From an uncultured Verrucomicrobiae bacterium (lineage in GTDB: Bacteria > Verrucomicrobiota > Verrucomicrobiia > Limisphaerales > AAA164-E04), in the NCBI GenBank assembly GCA_943788245.1, contig CALSPN010000001.1, positions 27,818-91,817 on the forward strand: a stretch of 64,000 nt of DNA, written 5' to 3'. Position 1 is the first letter of the stretch. The number at the start of each line of letters is the position of its first letter. The position numbers and the translations under genes were made by a program. Positions 41,543 through 52,578 of the stretch are shown here, in pieces. The notes below the pieces were generated by a model. The model saw only the letters and a program-made list of their open reading frames with translations. It was not told the origin of the DNA and did not search any database.

Positions 41543-41977
41543 ATGAAGACATATCTGCCGAAGATTAATGTAGACGAGCGCAAGTGGCACGTAGTAGACG
41601 CTGAGGATATTGTCCTCGGTCGTTTGGCAACTCAGGTTGCTGATGTTCTCCGTGGCAAGAATAAACCCACATACACCCCGCACCTTGATGCTGGCGACTT
41701 TGTGGTCGTCATCAATGCCGAGAAAGTTAAATTGACTGGGAAGAAAGAAGATCAGAAAACCTACATGAGCTACTCAGGATGGTTCGGTGGCGAACGCTAT
41801 CGCTCAGTGCCTGAAGTGCGTGAATCGCATCCTGATCGTCTGATCCTGCACGCAGTAAAGGGTATGCTCCCCAAAAACCGACTGGGGCGCAAGCTCCTGA
41901 CCAAACTCAAAGTTTACCGTGGCACTGAGCATCCTCATGATGCGCAACAGCCTGAGCCGATGAAAATCGAGCAGTAA
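41543..41977 (+). CDS. rplM: 50S ribosomal protein L13
   Basis: MKTYLPKINVDERKWHVVDAEDIVLGRLATQVADVLRGKNKPTYTPHLDAGDFVVVINAEKVKLTGKK...AVKGMLPKNRLGRKLLTKLKVYRGTEHPHDAQQPE. Confidence 0.97.
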   Translation: MKTYLPKINVDERKWHVVDAEDIVLGRLATQVADVLRGKNKPTYTPHLDAGDFVVVINAEKVKLTGKKEDQKTYMSYSGWFGGERYRSVPEVRESHPDRLILHAVKGMLPKNRLGRKLLTKLKVYRGTEHPHDAQQPEPMKIEQ

Positions 41978-42004
41978 TAGAATTTTAATACTCATAACCT
42001 GAAC

Positions 42005-42400
42005 ATGTCTGAAAATACTGATTTTTTGGGAACTGGTCGCAGAAAAACCTCTGTAGCTCGCGTGCGCTTGTCCGCTGGCACAGGAAAAGTATCCGTGAAC
42101 GGACGCAGCCTCGAGGAATATTTCCCATTGGAAACGCAGCGCAGCGATGTGCTTTTGCCTCTTAACATCACCGAAACCTCCAGCAAGCTTGACGTTCGAA
42201 TCAATGTTTGTGGTGGTGGAATGAGCGGCCAGGCTGGTGCAGCTCGCCATGGTATCTCCCGCGCATTACTCAACGTGGATGCCGATCTCCGTCCCGTGTT
42301 GAAATCCGCTGGATTCCTCACGCGTGATCCGCGCATGAAAGAACGTAAGAAGTATGGTCAGCCAGGCGCGCGTCGTCGCTTCCAGTACAGCAAACGTTAA
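42005..42400 (+). CDS. rpsI: 30S ribosomal protein S9
   Basis: [33 protein letters not shown]...[20 protein letters not shown]...[27 protein letters not shown]. Confidence 0.98.
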   Translation: MSENTDFLGTGRRKTSVARVRLSAGTGKVSVNGRSLEEYFPLETQRSDVLLPLNITETSSKLDVRINVCGGGMSGQAGAARHGISRALLNVDADLRPVLKSAGFLTRDPRMKERKKYGQPGARRRFQYSKR

Positions 42401-42427
42401 TCAAATTTACATCCTATCTGGATATAC

Positions 42428-42456
42428 AAAAGCCGTCGGTTTCTCCGACGGCTTTT
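42428..42456 (+). terminator. Intrinsic terminator after rpsI
   Basis: aaaagccgtcgg-tttct-ccgacggctttt plus T tract. Confidence 0.9.
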
Positions 42457-42518
42457 TTTTTCAAGAAAGAACACATATCGGTTGCGTTGTGTCACTGAAT
42501 TGATCAAGTTACCAAGTC

Positions 42519-43628
42519 ATGATCAGTTTTGATATACATGGATCAACGAGGCACCTTCAGCCGACGCTGTTGAGGGCTTGTCTTTGGTCTGTTTTATTTC
42601 ATTTCATGGTCATTGCTTCCATTGAGCTTCTCCACCATTACGGATTCACTGAAAAAGGGCCACTATCCTCCTTGCTGGCTCCCAAGATGCCTGAGCTCAA
42701 TGCTGCTGAATTAGAAAAAGAGTTGGAGATCACCCTGGATAAAGAACCTGAACCCAGCATTTTCTTTGATGCTGACCCTTCACTCGAGACGGAAGAGAAA
42801 CCTGAGGACACTCCGTACTATGCCGTGATTGATTCCATCGCAGGCAACCCGGATATCTCTCAGGATTTGGATCAGCCCAAGCTCGAGGGCTCACAGGATA
42901 AAGTATTCAAGACCACGGATACTGCACCGGGCGAAGAAATAACACCGGAACCTCCTGTCAGTGGGCTTCAACCATTCGTGCCTGAAGACGTCGAATCACC
43001 ACCCGATACCGAGTCGGTTGAGGATTTTGAAACTGAGTCTTTGGAACCTCAGGAAGTGGATGTTCAAAATGATGGTGTATTCGAAGAAGCGATTGCCGTT
43101 GAAACCAAAGAGCCCGAGATCAAACAGCCGGCTGAGATTCTGACGCGCATCAAGCCGCGAAAAGCTGTTCCGGTTCAGCAATCAACTCCCCCGAGAAAGG
43201 AAAGAACCCGCCCACGAACCATCGCAGAGGCCAAGAAACGCAACGGAATGCTTTTGGGCGAATCCATGAAACAGGAAGGCGGCGTAAAGAAATTTCGTGT
43301 TGAATCCTCACCTGATCTTTTGGCAACGCCATTTGGGGCTTACGATGCAGCCATTATACAGGCCATTCAACAGCGCTGGTTTGGATTGCTCGAAGGATTG
43401 CCTTCTGCGCGCAATGCATCAGGGAAGGTTACCGTAAAATTTCAGCTCATGTCGAATGGGAAGGTCATGGAAATGTCGGTGGAGGAAGATACAGTGGGCG
43501 TGATTCAATCTTTACTCTGTCAACGTGCGATCAGTGATCCTGCGCCTTACGGAAAATGGCCAAGTGATATGCGCCGTCTCGTAGGTGCTGATTACCGGCA
43601 AATAAGATTTTCTTTTTATTACAATTGA
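42519..43628 (+). CDS. TonB/TolA-like energy transducer
   Basis: N-terminal TM, long acidic Pro-rich spacer, C-terminal YDAAIIQAIQQRWFGLLEGLPSARNASGKVTVKFQLMSNGKVMEMSVEEDTVG; followed by exbB/exbD. Confidence 0.75.
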   Translation: MISFDIHGSTRHLQPTLLRACLWSVLFHFMVIASIELLHHYGFTEKGPLSSLLAPKMPELNAAELEKELEITLDKEPEPSIFFDADPSLETEEKPEDTPYYAVIDSIAGNPDISQDLDQPKLEGSQDKVFKTTDTAPGEEITPEPPVSGLQPFVPEDVESPPDTESVEDFETESLEPQEVDVQNDGVFEEAIAVETKEPEIKQPAEILTRIKPRKAVPVQQSTPPRKERTRPRTIAEAKKRNGMLLGESMKQEGGVKKFRVESSPDLLATPFGAYDAAIIQAIQQRWFGLLEGLPSARNASGKVTVKFQLMSNGKVMEMSVEEDTVGVIQSLLCQRAISDPAPYGKWPSDMRRLVGADYRQIRFSFYYN

Positions 43629-43753
43629 AAACAAAATATTAAAATCCCAGACTTTGAGCTTACTATCAGAGAGGCGAACATGCCTCTACCCGGGGGGGGA
43701 TTCAGTTTTTTGGGGCCAGAGGAAAGCAACATAAATTATTTCTATAAAAAACA

Positions 43754-44476
43754 ATGTTTGAATTTTTAGAGGCAGGTGGACCTTTCATGTGGTTGTTACT
43801 GATCATGTCAGTAGTGGCCTTGACTTATATTATCGAGCGTGGTCTCGCATTGCGTTGGCGTAATGTGGTTCCGGATCAGATTGCTGAAGCCCTGAGTCAA
43901 TGTGAAAGTCCGCAGGATTTATCGACATTGCATACCTTGTGCCAGCAGTTTCCATCTCCAGCAAGTCGCATGTTGAGCGCGGCCATGGATCAATTTCCAT
44001 ATTCAAAGGCTGAAAACATGGAAGCTTTGCAAACGCGTGCTCGAAAGGAAATCGCTCAACTCGAAAGCGGGCTGGTGGTGATCGAAGTGATCGTGGGTTC
44101 CGCACCTCTCCTTGGTCTGGTTGGAACCTTGCATGGGCTCATTACCCTCTTTGGTGACTTTGGTGCCGCCAGCCTTGCTGATCATACTTCATTGGCCAAG
44201 GGTATTTCCATTGCACTGAACACGACACTTACAGGGCTCCTGATTGCGATCCCATCACTGATTGCCTGGAGTTACTACAACAAGAAGGTGGAAACCATGG
44301 CTATTGAGCTTGAGGCGCTCTGTGATGAATTATTGCGGATATACTATCCGCCCTCAAGTGCAGCGAAGCAGGCTGAAGTCGTCCCGTCGGATGCCATTAC
44401 AAGTGTTGAACCAGAACAACAGGCTCCCGCACCCAAGCGCCGTGCCAAGCGTCGGCGTGACTCAAAGCAATCCTGA
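43754..44476 (+). CDS. MotA/TolQ/ExbB proton channel family protein (second set)
   Basis: MFEFLEAGGPFMWLLLIMSVVALTYIIERGLALRW...VGSAPLLGLVGTLHGLITLFGDFG...LAKGISIALNTTLTGLLIAIPSLIAW. Confidence 0.92.
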   Translation: MFEFLEAGGPFMWLLLIMSVVALTYIIERGLALRWRNVVPDQIAEALSQCESPQDLSTLHTLCQQFPSPASRMLSAAMDQFPYSKAENMEALQTRARKEIAQLESGLVVIEVIVGSAPLLGLVGTLHGLITLFGDFGAASLADHTSLAKGISIALNTTLTGLLIAIPSLIAWSYYNKKVETMAIELEALCDELLRIYYPPSSAAKQAEVVPSDAITSVEPEQQAPAPKRRAKRRRDSKQS

Positions 44477-44493
44477 TTGATAAGGAGACTATT

Positions 44494-44919
44494 TTGAAAT
44501 TCCTCCAACGCAAACGTCAAAAGCCGCCGACGATTATCATCATATCATTGATTGATATCCTGATTGTGCTGCTGATTTTCATGATGGTGACCACTACCTT
44601 CAAGCAGAAATCGGTTTTGAATCTAAGTTTGCCACAATCGCGTGCTCAGTCCTCTGCGCAAACAGAGACCGGCAACATTACCATCAGTATTACCAAGAAT
44701 GAACCCTTCCTGCACTGGGATGAATTACCCATTACAGAAGCTGAATTGGAAGCTCGCCTCAAGCAAGTGGCGCAGGAAAATCCGGACATGACCGTCATTG
44801 TTAAACCGGATAAAGACTCCACAACCGGGCATTTGGTATTTGTGATGGATGCTGCCAACGCGGTTGCTCTCAATAACATCAAGCTCAGGACCAAGCCTCT
44901 CAGGGATGCAGTAGAATAG
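44494..44919 (+). CDS. ExbD/TolR family protein (second set)
   Basis: TIIIISLIDILIVLLIFMMVTTTFKQKSVLNLSLPQSRAQ; TTG start adjacent to exbB. Confidence 0.87.
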   Translation: MKFLQRKRQKPPTIIIISLIDILIVLLIFMMVTTTFKQKSVLNLSLPQSRAQSSAQTETGNITISITKNEPFLHWDELPITEAELEARLKQVAQENPDMTVIVKPDKDSTTGHLVFVMDAANAVALNNIKLRTKPLRDAVE

Positions 44920-45015
44920 GCTGCCGCAAGCTGAGTCAATGCGCATGCATCGGCTTTGATTCATCGGGCTGCCAGATGCTCGACAACCCTTTGCCAAATC
45001 GAATATGATTTGCTG

Positions 45016-46842
45016 ATGAACCGATTGATCCTCTGCTGTTTCCTGCTGGTGACCTGCCTTCATGCCCAGCGCGATCCAACCCGTTTAACAGATGGTCCCA
45101 TGCTGGGGGATGTGACTGCGAATTCCGTTCGCATATGGGGAAGGACTTCCGACCCCTCTGAATTTTTTGTCCACTATGGCACTGACAAAACATCAATGAT
45201 ACAGATTTCAGAGGGTGTCATGACTTCCATTGCTCATGACAATACGGGCTCCATCATCCTGAATGGACTGCGGCCTGATACTCGTTACCACTACCAGTTA
45301 TGGGTAAACGAGCGCCCTCACGGTGAGTCGGGAACTTTCAAAACACTCCCGGATTCTGCTTCTCTTATTGACCCGGAACACAATCCTGAGGGTTTATTCA
45401 ATTTCAAGTTTCAAATCGGTTCTTGCGCGAATCAAAACCCGCTTCATGGCATTGGTCATCAGACTCCCACCTACGAGACCTTGAATCGTGATTGGAGTCA
45501 TCGCGTTGATTTCCATATTATGAACGGAGATTGGCTTTATGAGGAGCTCCGGGATTACCCTCTTGAGGCCTGGCGATTGGTGCAGGATGTTGCTCTGAAT
45601 GCCGTGCCTGACCCCCTTCAATGGATGCCAACAGTCGTTGGGGTCTGGGAGAATTACAAGCTGTACTTGCGGCGCAGCCATGACCTGTCCGACTGGCATC
45701 GAAACGTGCCCAGCTATTTCACGTTTGACGATCATGAGCTGGTCAATGACATCTGGGGAACGGGAACGGCAGGCAAAAGGCATCGACGTACGGTGTTCCG
45801 TGATATCGGAACCTACGCCTGGTATGATTATCTTGGATGGGCCAACCCGACTGCTCATGATGCCGAACTTCATGTGGGACGGGGCAGTATGAAGGCAGGG
45901 AGTGATCTATTAACGGATTCTACTGTTGATTTCACTCAAATGCGGCTCAACGAAATGCTGAATCTTCACGTCCATTGGGGTACTCCTGAAGCGGGTGTCA
46001 ACGACATGAAATATGACAACGATGATGGTCATCCCAATGCTTACGTTTACGATATAGTGGAAGTTGTCGACGCCCACACGTTACGTTTGCATATGCCTGC
46101 CAAAACGACGGATGTCGTGACCTATTCCGTTGGTCGCCGCAGCTATGGGAAATTTCAGGTGGGTAATTGCGAATTTTATTTGATTGATACACGCAGTGCT
46201 CGCGACATGCATGATGTGACGGAACGCGACCGACCCGGTTTATCAATGCTTGGAGCAGCTCAGAAACGATGGTTGATCGACAGTATGCAGCAAAGCGATG
46301 CTTCCTTTTTCTTTTTCATTTCCTCGGTGCCATTCATGATTCCTCATAGTGGGGCAGGAGGTTTCGAATCCGATGCTGCCAACAAGGAAGAAGCCTGGAC
46401 TGGTTTTTTTGATGAGCGCGAACAGTTGATTGAATTTTGGAAGGATCTTAACAAGCCCGTTTTTGTGATGACTGGAGATCTTCACAACAGTTTTGCCGTT
46501 AAGATCACCGATAAAATATGGGAATTCTGTTGTGGTCCTCATAACAGCGTCAATCATGTACCGGCTTTGGATGAGAGTAATCGTCCCGCCACGGGACCTT
46601 TTAAATTCGGTCCCAGAGCATGTGACATTCGATGGAGCAGTTACATTCTGCCCGACCTGCCGCGTTTGGAGCGCCTTTATCCACATTTCTGTATCGTACA
46701 AGTGAACAATGTCTTCAACATGCCCCAAAAAATCGGAGATACTCGATGGGTTGCCTATCCACACCCTCAAATTATCTTTCAATATTACGATGGACGCACA
46801 GGGGAATTGGCCTATGCAGAATCGATCAGCCCAAGGCCATGA
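45016..46842 (+). CDS. PhoD-like alkaline phosphatase/metallophosphatase
   Basis: ORF 44956..46842; DGPMLGDVTANSVRIWGRTSDPSEFFVHYGT...FKFQIGSCANQ...TFDDHELVNDIWGTGTAGKRHRRTVFRDIGTYAWYDYLGW...FVMTGDLHNSF. Confidence 0.9.
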   Translation: MNRLILCCFLLVTCLHAQRDPTRLTDGPMLGDVTANSVRIWGRTSDPSEFFVHYGTDKTSMIQISEGVMTSIAHDNTGSIILNGLRPDTRYHYQLWVNERPHGESGTFKTLPDSASLIDPEHNPEGLFNFKFQIGSCANQNPLHGIGHQTPTYETLNRDWSHRVDFHIMNGDWLYEELRDYPLEAWRLVQDVALNAVPDPLQWMPTVVGVWENYKLYLRRSHDLSDWHRNVPSYFTFDDHELVNDIWGTGTAGKRHRRTVFRDIGTYAWYDYLGWANPTAHDAELHVGRGSMKAGSDLLTDSTVDFTQMRLNEMLNLHVHWGTPEAGVNDMKYDNDDGHPNAYVYDIVEVVDAHTLRLHMPAKTTDVVTYSVGRRSYGKFQVGNCEFYLIDTRSARDMHDVTERDRPGLSMLGAAQKRWLIDSMQQSDASFFFFISSVPFMIPHSGAGGFESDAANKEEAWTGFFDEREQLIEFWKDLNKPVFVMTGDLHNSFAVKITDKIWEFCCGPHNSVNHVPALDESNRPATGPFKFGPRACDIRWSSYILPDLPRLERLYPHFCIVQVNNVFNMPQKIGDTRWVAYPHPQIIFQYYDGRTGELAYAESISPRP

Positions 46843-46913
46843 CAGCTCATGCATCGAAATTTGGAAGACTGCAACATTGCACATCGAAAACTTAATTGCT
46901 AGCGTTTCGCGCC

Positions 46914-47880
46914 ATGAGGATTTTGTCGGGTATTCAACCTTCCGGTGCGCTTCATCTTGGAAACTATTTCGGGATGATGCGTCCTGCAATCGAATTGCAG
47001 AACCAGGGCGAGGCCTATTATTTTATCGCTAATTACCACTCCATGACCTCGTTGTTCGATGCTGAACAGCGAAGGCAGAACGTGCTGGATGTCGCATTGG
47101 ATTTCCTCGCCTGTGGACTGGATCCCGAACGCTCAGTGTTCTTCAAACAATCGGATGTGCCGGAGCATACGGAGTTGACCTGGATGCTCACGACCTTGAC
47201 CCCCATGGGACTGCTTGAGCGGTGTCATAGTTACAAAGACAAATTAGCTCGCGGAATATCACCCAATCACGGGTTATTTGCTTACCCTGTTCTCATGGCC
47301 GCAGATATTTTGATCTATGATTCCAAGGTGGTTCCGGTAGGTAAAGATCAGAAACAACATGTTGAAGTGACGCGTGATATTGCCATCAAATTCAACCAAC
47401 AGTATGGAGACACTTTTATCATTCCTGAGCCGCAGATTCGAGAGGACGTTGCTGTCGTTCCTGGCACGGATGGCCAGAAAATGAGTAAAAGCTATGGTAA
47501 TACGATAGAGATTTTCGGATCTGAAAAACCACTCAAAAAGAAGATCATGAGTCTGGTGATGGATAGCCGTGGTATGGATGAACCTAAACCGGATGCGGAA
47601 AAAAATATCGCCGTTCAACTCTTGAAATTGGTGGCTGAACCGGAGCTGGCCCAGGATTGCGAGGATCAATTAAGGGCAGGGGGGTATGGTTACGGGCACT
47701 TGAAGAAAGCGCTTTTTGAAGCCTGTTGGAGTTATTTTGAGCCCATGCGGCAGAAGCGTGAAGAACTTGCCAAAAATATTGATTTTGTTCAGGAGGTGTT
47801 ATCCAAAGGTGCAGAGCGCTGCTCGGTCAGTGGCTTCTGCTGTGAACAATCGGGCAAAGAACGCCTGTGGTCTGGATTGA
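46914..47880 (+). CDS. trpS: Tryptophanyl-tRNA synthetase; C-terminus frameshifted in this sequence
   Basis: MRILSGIQPSGALHLGNYFGMMRPAIELQ...YPVLMAADILIYDSKVVPVGKDQKQHVEVTRDIA...KMSKSYGNTIEIF. ORF track runs to 47918; removing one base near 47820 restores AERARSVASAVNNRAKNACGLD* ending at 47880. Confidence 0.95.
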
Positions 47881-48145
47881 AGAGTGCGGCCTCTCTATCT
47901 GTGCCGCATATATCTTGAGATAGTTTTTTCGCGGACAGGATGACATGAGTTCGAAAGGATTATGCAAATGATCTCAGAAAAAAATCATATCTCGGTTTGT
48001 CCAGTCTGGCATGCTTATGTCATGGAATGATTCGCCCTCTTAGATCTTTTATCGAATCTGCATCTGCAGATCGGTTTATGATCTGAATGATATCCTTCTA
48101 GAAACAGCCTCCAAATTTCTTTAAACAAATGCCGTTCTTGACTAA

Positions 48146-49474
<1,329 letters not shown>

Positions 49475-49498
49475 GTTGGAATTTAAATATCTAACAAA

Positions 49499-49529
49499 AG
49501 ACAAGGCGCGGTTCTTCCGCGCCTTGTCT
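49499..49529. terminator. 13-bp-stem hairpin downstream of eno
   Basis: agacaaggcgcgg-ttctt-ccgcgccttgtct. Confidence 0.65.
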
Positions 49530-49539
49530 CTGTACAGTG

Positions 49540-49583
49540 AAAAGCGCGTGATCGGAGCAACCCCTTGCTGATCACGCGCTTTT
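49540..49583. terminator. Second, longer hairpin with T tract between convergent genes
   Basis: aaaagcgcgtgatc gg agcaa cccc ttgct gatcacgcgctttt. Confidence 0.75.
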
Positions 49584-49613
49584 TTCAAACCGGAAGAAAG
49601 CCAGGCTTTCTTC

Positions 49614-50970
49614 TTAGGCCATCCAACCCGGTCTGTATTCGCGTTGGATGATGTCTGAAATATCCATATTTTTGGCCTGAAGTCGCGTGCTATCCCATTC
49701 GATGCGCCCCCCAGCCTTGAGAGCAGCGTTACCCAGAAGGATCGATTCTGTCATTTGTGAGGCATAATCGAAATTGGACAGGGCAGGTTTACCGCCACGC
49801 ATTGCTTCTACCCATTCATTCTTCATGGCCTGATCACCTCCACCTATGCGGGGGATCCAGGCATCCGGTGCCTCATAGTCCTTGAAATCATCGCCGGGCA
49901 GCAGTTTCCAACTCGATCCGTAATCATTGGGTGAGTAAAGTATACCTTTGTCGCCTACAATAATTGAACCACTGTTGGTTGGTTTTTCACCGTGAAAAAG
50001 ATCCATGGGGGGAAGGTTCTTTTTTCCATCCGGGAATTTACCTTCATACCAGTAATAGCTTAGAGGAGGCATGGCACCTCGGGCACCAAATTCGGTTTTG
50101 GTGGTGGCCCATGCGGGAAAAGTTTCTTCATTGATCGGACCATGATCCAAGGCCTCAACGCTGAGAGGATGACCAAGATTGAGTGCCATGAAAGCCAGAT
50201 TCGCTGTATGACAGCTCATGTCTCCGATAGCTCCAGTCCCAAAGTCCCACCAACCGCGCCACTTGAATGGATGGTAGGCATTGTGATAAGGGCGATCGGG
50301 AGCGACTCCCAGAAATAGATGCCAGTCCACATGATTTGGAATCGCGGGGGTCTCGTTCGGACGTGCGGTAATGGAAGGAGCTTGTGGCCACACTGGGCGA
50401 TTCGTCCATACATGAACCTCCCGGACGGCACCAATCGCACCTGATTGAATCACTTCTACTCCTCGGCGAAGACCATCAGAGGCGGTGCCCTGATTGCCCA
50501 TTTGGGTGGCTACCTTGTATTGACGTGCAACCTGCCCCATGCGCCGAGCTTCATACACTGAATGCGTCAGGGGTTTTTGACAATAAACATGTTTGCCGAG
50601 GCTCATGGCCAACAAACCCGCAGGAGCGTGCATGTGATCAGGAGTACTGATTGTTACCCGCATCAATTTCGGTATGCATCTCCTCGAGCATCTTCCGAAA
50701 GTCCTTGTATTTTTTGGCTTTTGCAAATTTTCCACCCTTCGCATCCAGTTTTGTTAGATCAATATCACAAAGAGCGACAACATCACCCAAATTCCCTGCT
50801 TGGTCGATATCTCCAGACCCCTTTCCACCCACACCAATACCGGCAAAAGCGATGCGGTCATTGGCTCCAAAAACGCGTTTTGGGAAAAAGTTGAAAGTGA
50901 ACGCGGATGCGGCAGCGGTCCCAATGAAGGACCGGCGAGAAACATAGGTCTTACTGAATTTATTGGCCAT
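49614..50970 (-). pseudogene. Gfo/Idh/MocA family oxidoreductase (Tat-type signal), split by one single-base frameshift near 50657
   Basis: ORF 50638..51039 gives MANKFSKTYVSRRSFIGTAAASAF...NDRIAFAGIGVGGKGSGDIDQAGNLGDVVALCDID...HTEIDA; ORF 49614..50744 continues VTISTPDHMHAPAGLLAMSLGKHVYCQKPLTHSVYEAR. Dropping one C at 50657-50659 joins them as EIDAVTISTPDH. Confidence 0.88.
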
Positions 50971-51310
50971 GATATCCATGTAGTGAAAATTTGATTCAGG
51001 GTGTGATTTCAAAGTAATCACTCCAAAAAACCAAAGCAAGACTTGATCTCTTCAAAGTGTCCTTAAAAATGGAAAGATCAGGCTGTGTCCTGATGCATAG
51101 GGTCAGGCATGAGGAGCGGCATTCTGAGAGTCATGCAGCGTTGTTGCGAGACGTCTATTTTGCAGGTAAAGGATAATAGATGAGTTTTGAATCCCTTCCC
51201 CCTCTCCAGCGTGGGTGATTCATGCAGGGCTTGTGTCAACTTCATTTGATTCAGGATTTGTCATTTTTCCAATTGCAGCAGGTAAGTAATCACGGGTAAA
51301 CTGCTTACCG

Positions 51311-52018
51311 ATGGTTATGAAGAAAACACTTGGACGTGGACTTTCCCAGCTGATGAAGGGGAACGAGACCAAGGGAACCGATGCCAAAACGGCTAAGGCC
51401 CTTGCGAGTCCGGTGGATTCAGCTGAAGCTCCCTTGTCCGGCGTTTCGAAACTGATGCAAGGTCATCACGAACCAGCTGAAGTCCAGCCTGCAGCTGATG
51501 GGGTATCCAACCCTTTTCAGCAAGACGCCCCTTCCAGGACGGTTTTTTCAGTGCGCCTTGTGCCTGACTGGATCTACTACCTGAGTGATGTTGTTTTGCT
51601 GTCAGCTGTTCTCTGGATGGTTATTCTCAGCCCTACAGCACCTACGTGGGTCGAATGGACGACCAGTCTGTTGCTAACCGTCCTGGCTGGTTTGATAGGT
51701 GTTTATCCCTGGGCTCGCAACGTGCTGGGCAACGATTCGCCTGTTCAGTCAGGTGAAATACCTCAGTGGAGTCTGGCTTCGAAAACGCAGCCCAATGGAA
51801 CCGAGAAGGTATATGTCATGCATCTCCACGAGCCTTATACCGCAGTCGAAATTACGGAAACCAGTTGGAGCGGTGTACAGCCCAGACCCATCTGGCTATC
51901 GGGTACCCCTGATATCTCACCTGAAGACATGAAGCGCTTGCTCATGGGGGCAGCCGATTTTTACAAAAAACATCAGACTGACAAATCGCACTCGAATTCC
52001 AACGTAAGTGCAGCTTGA
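51311..52018 (+). CDS. Two-TM membrane protein with ParB-like N-terminal motif
   Basis: MVMKKTLGRGLSQLMKGNETKG N-terminus; TM1 YYLSDVVLLSAVLWMVILSP, TM2 WTTSLLLTVLAGLIGVYPW; no ParB HTH domain. Confidence 0.65.
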   Translation: MVMKKTLGRGLSQLMKGNETKGTDAKTAKALASPVDSAEAPLSGVSKLMQGHHEPAEVQPAADGVSNPFQQDAPSRTVFSVRLVPDWIYYLSDVVLLSAVLWMVILSPTAPTWVEWTTSLLLTVLAGLIGVYPWARNVLGNDSPVQSGEIPQWSLASKTQPNGTEKVYVMHLHEPYTAVEITETSWSGVQPRPIWLSGTPDISPEDMKRLLMGAADFYKKHQTDKSHSNSNVSAA

Positions 52019-52578
52019 GGCGTCCACTCGGATTGCCTGAAAAGAGGGACCGTGTCTCCCTGCGTCTCAAATTCTCATATTTTTAACCCGAACGGATCGT
52101 CAGTAAGTTCGACGATACTGCAACCTCAAAGTTTCCTTCCTCAGATGATTGGGTAGTTGAATAATGAGGTAAGAAAAACTTTGGAGATGACTTTGTCTTT
52201 GTTGCTCCGGAGTTTCATGTTCCTTTGAATCATGGGTGAAATAACCCTTTCCACTGCAGTAATAGAACCTTTTTGAGGGCGTGTTATTTGTGACTGAGAA
52301 CACTTTGTCGCTGCAAGCAATTCAACCCATGCAAGGCCGAGAGTTTGATAGGTCATTCACGGGATAATGATTTCAAATTGCCTGCTGTATTCGGATCATT
52401 GACGGTCTCTTTATTGCGATTGGCAGAGGCTTCAGCCTGCTGGTTCGCTTCTTTGATCGGATTGAATCTGAAGTCTCATTGGCGTTCCCTTTGAGTTGAG
52501 CTCCATTGATAAAGATGATCCCCAGTGTTTTCTGATAATTCTGCTCAGCGATTTTCAATTACCTCGTAGCATTAGATA

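Noticed and set aside
46243-46989. 248-aa minus-strand ORF
   Set aside because: Antisense to PhoD and the start of trpS; low-complexity shadow translation.
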